Shown here piece by piece: positions 1 to 5,363 of a DNA stretch of 5,363 nt. Under the pieces are notes generated by a model. It saw only the letters and a program-made list of their open reading frames with translations, was not told the origin of the DNA and made no database searches. Position 1 is the stretch's first letter; every line of letters starts with the position of its first letter. Origin of the DNA: Akkermansia muciniphila (GTDB lineage: Bacteria; Verrucomicrobiota; Verrucomicrobiia; Limisphaerales; UBA9464); NCBI GenBank assembly GCA_945873715.1, contig CAMCFL010000268.1, positions 1 through 5,363 on the forward strand, in the 5' to 3' direction. The position numbers and the translations under genes are program-made.

Positions 1-412
1 CGGGCGTCCTCGCCCGCTTCTTCGCGCGACGCGCATCAAGGACAAAATTTCTCCCCAGACGCAAGAGCGCCGGGAACCTTACCCCTAGGGTCCCCGGCGC
101 TCCTTCGATTTCCAAATTCCCGACAGACCCAGTCTCATCTGCCCACCCACCTGCCTAAACTGGAACCGAACGGGTTCATCTTGCCTCAGATCGCCCGCCG
201 GACGCTATCCGACTTTCGGAGTACTGCGTGCGCGGCGGCGCCTCTGGTGTGTGGCATGGAGGTAGGCCGCCAACCGTCCGTCAGCGGCGAGGTCAGGTCC
301 AGCGCCGCCGAACTCCCAGGACGGACTAGCCAGGATACACCCCTTCGCCAAGCGGCAGGACGATCTTCCCCTGCCTTGTTCCCCCTGCCCCCCCTGCGCT
401 AGCCTCGCGTCA
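1..412. other. Intergenic region and dapF leader, no convincing gene
   Basis: I see no protein gene here. One + frame is open from the window edge to a TAG at 400-402, but its translation is low-complexity (rich in Pro, Ser, Arg and Ala), resembles no family I know and runs through a strong hairpin. The other two + frames close at 86-88 (TAG) and 156-158 (TAA), so a few C-terminal codons of an upstream gene could lie in the first 85-155 bases, but nothing identifies one. Two small dyads sit at the edge: CGGCGG-like arms at 1-6/11-16 around TCCT, and GCGCG/CGCGC at 24-28/30-34. Past the 65-102 hairpin the leader is GC-rich and ends in a C/T-rich tract (about 361-398) before dapF. I found no good sigma-70 promoter; TTGCCT at 181 with a TATCCG-like hexamer at 206 is too weak and too widely spaced to call. 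Confidence 0.6.
65..102. terminator. Strong GC-rich hairpin, probable terminator of an upstream gene
   Basis: Bases 65-74 (GAGCGCCGGG) pair perfectly with 93-102 (CCCGGCGCTC). After one A/C mismatch (75/92) the helix continues for six more pairs (76-81 with 86-91, including one T-G wobble) and closes on a CCCC tetraloop at 82-85. A 38-base helix this complete is unlikely by chance even in GC-rich DNA. The downstream bases (CCTTCGATTTCC) are only mildly T-rich, so it is not a textbook intrinsic terminator. On the other strand, the stretch after the hairpin has only an AAATTTT run about ten bases away. A transcript-end or processing hairpin is the best reading; which strand it serves cannot be decided here. 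Confidence 0.55.
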
Positions 413-1225
413 ATGATGTTGGATTTCGTGAAGATGAGCGGGGCCGGCAACGACTTCATCCTGGCCGACAACCGCGACCGCAGCATTTCGCTCTCCCGCG
501 AGCAGGTTGCCCGACTGTGTCACCGGCAGTTCGGCGTCGGGGCCGATGGTCTGATGCTGCTCGTTCCCTGCACCTCGGGCCGGGCCGACTGGGCCTGGAC
601 GTTCTACAACTCGGATGGTTCCGATGCCGAGATGTGTGGCAATGGAGCCCGTTGCTTCGCGCGCTACGTCCAGCGGGTCACCGGCCGGACCCAGGCCGAC
701 CTCTCCTTTGAAAGTCTGGCCGGCGTCATTCAGGCCAAGGTCCAGGGGGAACGCGTCACCGTCCGACTCACTCCCCCGCACAGCCTCCGACTCGACGAAC
801 ACGTCTCCACCCGGACCGGCATCCTCCCGGTGCATTCGCTCAACACCGGCGTGCCCCATGCCGTGGTGTACGTGCCCGATGCCGATCAGGCCATGGTCCA
901 GCAACTGGGGGCGGAGATCCGCCATCACGACCACTTCAAGCCGCGCGGAACCAACGTCAATTTCGTCCAGATCAAGGGTCCCGGGTTCATCCGCGTCCGG
1001 ACCTATGAACGGGGAGTCGAAGGCGAGACCCTCGCCTGCGGCACCGGCGTCACCGCCAGCGCCCTGGTCTCCTCCCGGGTCCATGGGTTCACCAGTCCGG
1101 TGCGCGTCCAGGTCCAGGGAGGCGACGAACTTGCCGTCTCGTTCCAGGAAAAGGACGGGCAATTCACCGAGGTTGAACTCAACGGACCGGCCACCTTCGT
1201 CTTCGAAGGTCGGGTCGAAATCTGA
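413..1225 (+). CDS. dapF: Diaminopimelate epimerase DapF
   Basis: DapF is a cytoplasmic, cofactor-independent racemase that converts LL-diaminopimelate to meso-diaminopimelate, the precursor of lysine and of the peptidoglycan cross-link residue. The 270-residue product is about the usual length and carries the family hallmarks. These are the N-terminal MSGAGNDF (8-15), the first catalytic cysteine in MCGNGARC (Cys75), the NTGVPHAV segment (144-151), GTNVNFV (179-185), YERGVEGET (198-206), and the second catalytic cysteine in ACGTG (Cys209). The two cysteines are the established general acid/base pair, and both are intact. Two ATGs lie in tandem (413 and 416); either gives the normal DapF N-terminus, and the first is reported. 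No Shine-Dalgarno motif precedes them; the upstream sequence is pyrimidine-rich. No other lysine-pathway gene is adjacent: the next gene is 185 bases away and unrelated, so dapF appears to be transcribed alone or with genes outside the window. Confidence 0.97.
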   Translation: MMLDFVKMSGAGNDFILADNRDRSISLSREQVARLCHRQFGVGADGLMLLVPCTSGRADWAWTFYNSDGSDAEMCGNGARCFARYVQRVTGRTQADLSFESLAGVIQAKVQGERVTVRLTPPHSLRLDEHVSTRTGILPVHSLNTGVPHAVVYVPDADQAMVQQLGAEIRHHDHFKPRGTNVNFVQIKGPGFIRVRTYERGVEGETLACGTGVTASALVSSRVHGFTSPVRVQVQGGDELAVSFQEKDGQFTEVELNGPATFVFEGRVEI

Positions 1226-1410
1226 AGACGGAATCGATGATGTCCTGGAAGCCCATGGAACGGGGGAGCTGGAAGCTTGCCAGCCCCGAGGGCCAGACGG
1301 GGAACGCTGCCACTTCCCCCTTCCTCTCCCAATGGGGGGACTGGCGGCCCGCCAGCCCTGGGCACCCGGACAGGCAGGCTGCCCTTCCGGCGGCAAGCCT
1401 GTCGCTCCGG
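1226..1410. repeat. Dyad-rich intergenic mosaic, probable interspersed repeat
   Basis: This gap between dapF and the TPR gene is built largely of short inverted repeats in series. GCTGG/CCAGC lies at 1268-1272/1280-1284 around an AAGCTT core. CTGGCGG/CCGCCAG lies at 1341-1347/1349-1355 with a one-base centre. GGCAG/CTGCC lies at 1373-1377/1379-1383 with a one-base centre. A final GCGGC/GTCGC wobble dyad covers about 1390-1405, just before the next start codon. The reading frame of the downstream gene stays open through the block up to ATG 1237, which could mislead a gene caller. The implied 58-residue extension is low-complexity and precedes a clear signal peptide, so I treat the block as non-coding. 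Similar strings of GGC..GCC dyads are, from memory, interspersed repeats in Verrucomicrobiota genomes; only one copy is visible here, so the repeat call is an inference. Confidence 0.45.
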
Positions 1411-2250
1411 ATGTGGTTCCTCCTGCTCCTGGCCTTCGCCCTCGCCACAGCCCGCCTCCCGGCCCATGGACCGGACCATGAGGTCATCCTCGCGTTGACC
1501 GCGGAACTGGCGCTGAAACCGGGAGACGTCCAACTCCATCTGAACCGCGGCGAACGCTACCGGAGCCACGGCGATCTCACCAACGCCCGCATCGATTTCG
1601 AGGCAGCCCTGTCCAACAACCCAGCCTGCCAACCCGCCCGACTCCGACTCGCGCTCGTCGCCCGGGATCAGGATCGACTCCCGGAGGCCCTTCAACTCCT
1701 CGACCGCACCCTCTCCGCCGAAGGCACCAACCTCCTCGCCCGCGCCGCCCGCGCCGATGTCCTCGTGCGCAGCGGACGGCCCGCCGATGCGGTACCGGAA
1801 TGGGACCGGGTCATCGCCGGTTCCCGATCCCCGCGCCCGGATCTTTTTCTTTCCCGCGCCCGGACGATCCTGATGGCCGACACCAACGCCTGGCGGAAGG
1901 CGTTGGCAGGAATCGATGAAGGCCTGCGGCGGATGGGTCCCGTGCCTTCGCTGCAACGGTACGCCCTCGAACTGGAGGAACAGGGCGGCGATACGACGGC
2001 GGCCGTACTCCGGATCGATGCCATCCTGGAAGGCGTCGAACGAAACGAGCGTTGGCTCACGCGGCGGGGCGACCTGCTCCGGAATGCCGGACGTCTGGCC
2101 GAGGCTCGAAAGGACTACCGGCGGGCCCTGGCTGCGCTGGACCGGCTTCCCGAGCGCCTGCGCCGGACCATTGCCTCCGAGGAGCTCCGTCGGGAACTGG
2201 ACGCAAAGCTTGCCGTGGAACCCAAAAACCCCGGAACTTCACCCCGCTGA
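1411..2250 (+). CDS. Exported tetratricopeptide-repeat protein
   Basis: The 279-residue product starts with a hydrophobic signal-like segment (MWFLLLLAFALATARLPA), so it is probably exported to the periplasm or held at the inner membrane. The rest is helical and looks like degenerate TPR repeats. The clearest is about 39-72 (HLNRGERYRSHGDLTNARIDF within it). Weaker units lie near 74-105, 108-138, 177-209 and 212-245; the last contains RRGDLLRNAGRLAEARKDYR. TPR arrays are protein-binding scaffolds; no catalytic domain is visible and no specific function can be assigned. The start was chosen at 1411 because the signal peptide begins there. An in-frame ATG at 1237 would add 58 low-complexity residues encoded by the intergenic dyad block. 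No Shine-Dalgarno motif is evident. The stop codon shares one base with the start of the metallophosphoesterase gene, so the two are probably translated together and the proteins may act together outside the cytoplasm. Confidence 0.85.
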   Translation: MWFLLLLAFALATARLPAHGPDHEVILALTAELALKPGDVQLHLNRGERYRSHGDLTNARIDFEAALSNNPACQPARLRLALVARDQDRLPEALQLLDRTLSAEGTNLLARAARADVLVRSGRPADAVPEWDRVIAGSRSPRPDLFLSRARTILMADTNAWRKALAGIDEGLRRMGPVPSLQRYALELEEQGGDTTAAVLRIDAILEGVERNERWLTRRGDLLRNAGRLAEARKDYRRALAALDRLPERLRRTIASEELRRELDAKLAVEPKNPGTSPR

Positions 2251-3557
2251 TGAGGATGCGCTGCCACCTGTGGATGGGACTGCTTGGATGGATGATCGCC
2301 GGGGGATTCCCGCTCCACGCCGAAAAGCTGGAGCGTGGGCCGTACCTTCAACTGCCCACTCCGACTTCAATGGTGATCCGCTGGCGGACGGACAAGGACT
2401 GCAAGGGCTATGTCCGGTGGGGTCTGACTCCCACCAGCGCGACCAACCGGGTCAGCCACGCCGGCAGTCTCAGCGAACATGTCGTCCAACTCAGCCGCCT
2501 CAAGCCCAACACCCGGTACTACTACGCCCTCGGCACCGAGACCAATCGCTGGATCACCCCCGAGGCTCCCGAGTACTCTTTCATCACTCCACCCACGGCT
2601 GGCACCGTCCAACCCGTCCGGGTCTGGGCCGTCGGCGATCCGGGCACCGCGTCCACCAACCAGGCGAACGTCCGCAACGCCTTCTATGAGATCCACCGCC
2701 AGCGCCCGGCCGATCTCTGGCTGATGCTGGGCGACAACGCCTACTCTTCCGGCACCGACGCCCAGTACCAACGCGCGGTCTTCAACGTCTATGCCGCCCT
2801 CCTCCGTCAGGCCCCCCTCTGGCCCACCCTCGGCAATCACGACGCCCTGCACGCCGATTCTCCCACGCTTTCCGGTCCCTACTACGACATCTTCACCCTG
2901 CCCACCCTCGGCCAATCCGGCGGCCTCGCCTCCGGCACCGAGGCCTATTACTCCTTCGACTACGCCAACCTCCACTTCGTCTGCCTCGATTCCGAGGATA
3001 CCGACCGCACCAAGGACGGAGCCATGGCCAGTTGGCTTCGCGCCGATCTCGCCGCCACCACCCGCGACTGGATCGTCGCATTCTTCCATCACCCGCCCTA
3101 CACCAAGGGATCGCATGATTCGGACAGGATCTCCGACTCCAGCGGACGCATGGTGGACATGCGCGAGAACTTCCTTCCGATCCTCGAAGCGGGCGGCGTC
3201 GATCTGGTCCTGACCGGGCACTCCCACAGCTACGAACGCTCCTACTTCCTGAACGGCCATTACGGTTACTCCACCAATCTCCTGCCTTCCATGATCCTCA
3301 ATCCGGGCAGCGGCCGGATCGACCTGGATGGATCCTTCCAAAAGGGCAGCGGCAATGCCCCGCATCAGGGTGCCGTGTATCTGTGCGCCGGAAGCTCCGG
3401 CCAAACCTCGGGCGGGAAACTCAATCACCCCGCCAACTGGGTTTCCCTCAACAAACTCGGATCCGTCATCCTCGACTTCGACGGCCTCCGCGCCGACATC
3501 CGCTTCATCGGCGACCGCGGACAACTCCGCGATTACTTCACGATCGAGAAGCGCTGA
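2250..3557 (+). CDS. Exported purple acid phosphatase-like metallophosphoesterase
   Basis: This is a 435-residue calcineurin-like metallophosphoesterase of the purple acid phosphatase (PAP) type, expected to hydrolyse phosphate esters with a dinuclear metal centre. A signal peptide covers about residues 1-24 (hydrophobic core GLLGWMIAGGF, likely cut after PLHA). Residues 25-115 resemble the fibronectin-III-like PAP N-terminal domain (GPYLQ at 30-34; LSRLKPNTRYYY at 81-92). The catalytic domain shows all five metal-ligand blocks in order: GDPG (Asp130), GDNAY (Asp162, Tyr165), GNHD (Asn196, His197), FFHHPPY (His280/His281) and GHSH (His324, His326). Tyr165 fits the ligand that gives true PAPs their Fe(III) charge-transfer colour. 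The substrate cannot be read from sequence. The start at 2250 overlaps the TPR stop (TGATG), and an alternative ATG lies at 2256. A longer in-frame extension from 2052 overlaps the TPR gene and is rejected because it would bury the signal peptide. The C-terminus ends soon after the catalytic fold, with no added anchor or sorting domain. Confidence 0.93.
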   Translation: MRMRCHLWMGLLGWMIAGGFPLHAEKLERGPYLQLPTPTSMVIRWRTDKDCKGYVRWGLTPTSATNRVSHAGSLSEHVVQLSRLKPNTRYYYALGTETNRWITPEAPEYSFITPPTAGTVQPVRVWAVGDPGTASTNQANVRNAFYEIHRQRPADLWLMLGDNAYSSGTDAQYQRAVFNVYAALLRQAPLWPTLGNHDALHADSPTLSGPYYDIFTLPTLGQSGGLASGTEAYYSFDYANLHFVCLDSEDTDRTKDGAMASWLRADLAATTRDWIVAFFHHPPYTKGSHDSDRISDSSGRMVDMRENFLPILEAGGVDLVLTGHSHSYERSYFLNGHYGYSTNLLPSMILNPGSGRIDLDGSFQKGSGNAPHQGAVYLCAGSSGQTSGGKLNHPANWVSLNKLGSVILDFDGLRADIRFIGDRGQLRDYFTIEKR

Positions 3558-3581
3558 GGCAGACCGCGACGCCCACCCCGC

Positions 3582-3605
3582 AGGCGTCGACGTGAGGAGA
3601 CTCTG
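3582..3605. repeat. Direct repeat, copy 1 (24 bp)
   Basis: The 24 bases beginning AGGCGTCGACGTGAGG and ending AGACTCTG are identical to 3686-3709. The copy lies 24 bases after the phosphoesterase stop and contains the self-complementary core CGTCGACG. Similarity extends upstream as CGCCCACCC, but the left half of the palindrome seen in copy 2 is eroded here. Confidence 0.85.
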
Positions 3606-3657
3606 ACTTCCATCCGGACGCACCCCAACCCCCGAACGTCCCCCGCCCGATTGAAGT

Positions 3658-3707
3658 GAGCCTCGTCACCTCGTCGCCCACCCGTAGGCGTCGACGTGAG
3701 GAGACTC
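3658..3707. repeat. 50-bp imperfect palindrome of the intergenic repeat family
   Basis: The left half, 3658-3682, matches the reverse complement of the right half, 3683-3707, at 19 of 25 positions. The best-conserved outer arms are GAGCCTCGTCAC (3658-3669) and GTGAGGAGACTC (3696-3707). The right half overlaps copy 2 of the direct repeat. The structure resembles a REP-like interspersed palindrome. It could fold in RNA and help end the phosphoesterase transcript, but no T-tract follows, so I do not call it a terminator. Confidence 0.6.
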
Positions 3708-3709
3708 TG
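3686..3709. repeat. Direct repeat, copy 2 (24 bp)
   Basis: This copy is identical over 24 bases to 3582-3605, in the same orientation and offset by 104 bases. It begins AGGCGTCGACG and forms most of the right half of the 50-bp palindrome at 3658-3707. It ends 34 bases before the start codon of the molybdopterin oxidoreductase, so it lies within that gene's leader or promoter region. Confidence 0.85.
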
Positions 3710-3743
3710 GCATCTCTCCCCGCTTCCGGCTCATGATCCCGCC

Positions 3744-5363
3744 ATGTCACATCGCCTGAAATCCACCTGGAGCGACCGTGCCCGCGATCTGGTCCCGTTT
3801 GGACTTGGGCAGGACAAGCCGACGCATTTCCGGGACATGGCGACCATCCTCTGGCGAAACCGCGACAACCTCGGGTACGCATGGAAGGTCCTCAGCCGCG
3901 GGGTGTGCGACGGATGCGCGCTCGGCGTCGCGGGTCTGCACGACTGGACCCTGACCGGGGTCCACTTGTGCATGACCCGGATGAATCTGCTCCGACTCAA
4001 CACCATGCCGGAGCTCGATCCGGCACCGTTGGCCGACCTGGAGAAGTTCCGTCAACAGCTCGCTGCCCAGCGCGGGGCCCGCGGCGACGACACCGGTTGG
4101 GACAATGCCCAGCTTCGCGAACTCGGCCGCATTCCCTGGCCCATGGTGCGCGAAAAGGGGGCCCCGGGATTCCGCCGGATTTCCTGGGACGAAGCCAACG
4201 CCCGTCTGGCGAGGCGCATCCGGGCGATGGACCCGAAGCGCCTGGCCTTCTTCGTCACGGCGCGTGGCGTGACCAACGAGGTCTACTACATGGCGCAGAA
4301 GGTCGCGCGATTCCTTGGGACCAACCACGTCGACAACGCTGCCCGACTCTGTCACGCGCCCAGCACCGGGGCCATGAAGCATGCCCTTGGCGTTACGGCC
4401 AGCACGTGCAGCTACAAGGATTGGTACGGCACCGATCTGATCGTCTTCTGGGGATCCAACCCGGCCAATGATCAACCGGTCTCCACCAAGTACCTGCTGG
4501 AAGCCCGCGAACTCGGCACGCAGGTCGCCATCGTGAACCCTTACATGGAGCCGGGCATGCGCCGCTACTGGGTGCCAAGCAACGCCGGGAGCGCCGTGTT
4601 CGGCACCCGCATGTCCGACTGGTGGTTCCCCGTCCGTCAGGGCGGTGACATCCCCTTCATCTACGGCGTACTCAAGGTGCTGCTTGATGAAGGCGGCCTC
4701 GACGACGATTTCATCCGTACCCACACCCGCGGCTGGGACGAATTGGCCGCGGAGATCCGACGGCTTGATTTCGCCCAACTGGAGCCCGCCGCCGGACTTC
4801 CCCGGGCCGCCATGCAGGAGTTCGCCCAACTCCTCCGCCAGAGCCGCAACGCCGTCTTCGTCTGGAGCATGGGCATCACCCAGCACGTCTACGGAGCCGA
4901 CGCCGTCTCCATGGTCCTCAACCTAGGCCTCGCCCGCGGCTACGTCGGACGCGAGAAAACCGGCCTGATGCCCATCCGCGGTCATTCGTCCGTTCAGGGT
5001 GGGGCCGAGATGGGCTGCTATTCGACCGCCCTCCCCGGTGGCAAGCCCCTGACCCCGGCCAATCTCGCCGAACTCGCAGCCACCTACGGCTTTCCCATCC
5101 CAAACTGGCCCGGTCTGACCTCGGTCGAGATGGTGGAGGCCGCTGGCCGAGGCGAACTCGACCTCCTCTATTGCCTGGGCGGAAACTTCCTCCGGACCCT
5201 GCCCGATCCGGCCCACGTCGCCGCCGCCCTCCGGAACCTCCCCGTCCGGGTGCACCAGGACATCGTGCTGGTCGATCAGATGATGGAGCCCGCTCTGGAA
5301 GAGGTGCTGCTCCTGCCCGCCAAGACCCGATACGAACAGGACGACGGCGGCATCGAGACCACG
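3744..5363 (+). CDS. FdhF/YdeP-family molybdopterin oxidoreductase (formate dehydrogenase alpha-like), C-terminus cut by window
   Basis: The frame is open from ATG 3744 to the window end, giving 540 residues with no stop; family members usually run to roughly 700-800, so the C-terminal dinucleotide-binding domain is missing. It is a predicted cytoplasmic bis-MGD molybdenum (or tungsten) enzyme: no twin-arginine signal is visible. The N-terminal cysteine motif is VCDGC (Cys55, Cys58) plus Cys76, the site of the Fe-S cluster in related enzymes. RLCHAPSTG (201-209) aligns with the RVUHGPS motif of E. coli formate dehydrogenase H, so Cys203 would be the metal ligand in place of selenocysteine, with His204 beside it. 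IRGHSSVQGG (411-420) matches the conserved RGxxxVQG block, giving Arg412. WGSNPANDQP (236-245) and the following segment match the cofactor-binding fold. Formate is one possible substrate, but the family includes members of unknown function such as YdeP. ATG 3733 is rejected because its frame stops within nine codons. No Shine-Dalgarno motif is visible, and no fdhD or electron-transfer partner is in view. Confidence 0.9.
   Translation, partial: MSHRLKSTWSDRARDLVPFGLGQDKPTHFRDMATILWRNRDNLGYAWKVLSRGVCDGCALGVAGLHDWTLTGVHLCMTRMNLLRLNTMPELDPAPLADLEKFRQQLAAQRGARGDDTGWDNAQLRELGRIPWPMVREKGAPGFRRISWDEANARLARRIRAMDPKRLAFFVTARGVTNEVYYMAQKVARFLGTNHVDNAARLCHAPSTGAMKHALGVTASTCSYKDWYGTDLIVFWGSNPANDQPVSTKYLLEARELGTQVAIVNPYMEPGMRRYWVPSNAGSAVFGTRMSDWWFPVRQGGDIPFIYGVLKVLLDEGGLDDDFIRTHTRGWDELAAEIRRLDFAQLEPAAGLPRAAMQEFAQLLRQSRNAVFVWSMGITQHVYGADAVSMVLNLGLARGYVGREKTGLMPIRGHSSVQGGAEMGCYSTALPGGKPLTPANLAELAATYGFPIPNWPGLTSVEMVEAAGRGELDLLYCLGGNFLRTLPDPAHVAAALRNLPVRVHQDIVLVDQMMEPALEEVLLLPAKTRYEQDDGGIETT

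Noticed and set aside
1..402. Plus-strand frame open from the window edge to TAG 400-402, a candidate C-terminal gene fragment or small ORF from 181
   Set aside because: It is low-complexity and family-less, and the strong hairpin at 65-102 interrupts it. There is no credible start or ribosome site for a small ORF.
410..1396. Long minus-strand open frame opposite dapF (328 codons)
   Set aside because: It is antisense to a certain gene with intact catalytic motifs. The translation resembles no family, and long antisense frames are expected in GC-rich coding DNA.
1237..1410. N-terminal extension of the TPR protein from ATG 1237
   Set aside because: The extra 58 residues are encoded by the dyad-rich intergenic block and would bury the signal peptide that begins at 1411.
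615..1481. Alternative + strand frame overlapping dapF (288 codons)
   Set aside because: It is a Ser/Pro/Arg-rich shadow in another frame of dapF with no motifs.
2052..2249. N-terminal extension of the phosphoesterase from ATG 2052
   Set aside because: It would overlap the TPR gene by about 200 bases with a low-complexity sequence and hide the signal peptide starting at 2250.
2367..3623. 418-codon minus-strand open frame opposite the phosphoesterase
   Set aside because: The + strand encodes all five PAP metal-binding motifs. The antisense product is Gly/Val/Ala/Glu-rich and has no recognisable domain, so it is a codon-bias shadow.
3582..3709. CRISPR array
   Set aside because: There are only two repeat copies, the spacer-like gap is 80 bases, and no cas genes are in view. 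The palindromic context fits an interspersed repeat better.
3747..4886. 379-codon minus-strand open frame opposite the molybdoenzyme
   Set aside because: The + strand frame from 3744 carries clear molybdopterin oxidoreductase motifs through the same stretch. The antisense translation shows only shadow composition.

Overview
The window is GC-rich bacterial chromosomal DNA with all recognisable genes on the + strand. It suggests a member of the Verrucomicrobiota, possibly the Pedosphaera/Limisphaerales group. That placement is an inference from three things: the gene content, the scarcity of Shine-Dalgarno motifs, and the style of the intergenic repeats, which resemble repeats I remember from that phylum. 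No rRNA or other marker gene confirms it.

Layout: positions 1-412 hold no convincing gene. They contain a very strong hairpin at 65-102, probably a transcript end, followed by a roughly 310-base leader. A complete dapF (diaminopimelate epimerase) occupies 413-1225. A 185-base gap follows, packed with short GC-rich dyads. Next is a tightly coupled gene pair: an exported TPR-repeat protein (1411-2250) and an exported purple-acid-phosphatase-like metallophosphoesterase (2250-3557), whose stop and start codons overlap as TGATG. A 186-base gap then carries two exact copies of a 24-base direct repeat; the second copy is half of a 50-base imperfect palindrome. The last gene, from 3744 and cut by the window end, encodes the first 540 residues of a molybdopterin oxidoreductase of the FdhF/YdeP (formate-dehydrogenase-alpha-like) type.

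Functionally the genes are diverse: cytoplasmic lysine/peptidoglycan precursor synthesis (dapF), a probable envelope or periplasmic phosphate-ester hydrolase with its TPR partner, and a cytoplasmic molybdenum redox enzyme. Only the TPR and phosphoesterase genes look like one operon; repeat-bearing gaps separate the other units. I see no mobile element, CRISPR array, tRNA or defence system. The points most worth a second look are the two repeat families, the absence of Shine-Dalgarno motifs at all four starts, and the predicted active site of the molybdoenzyme.
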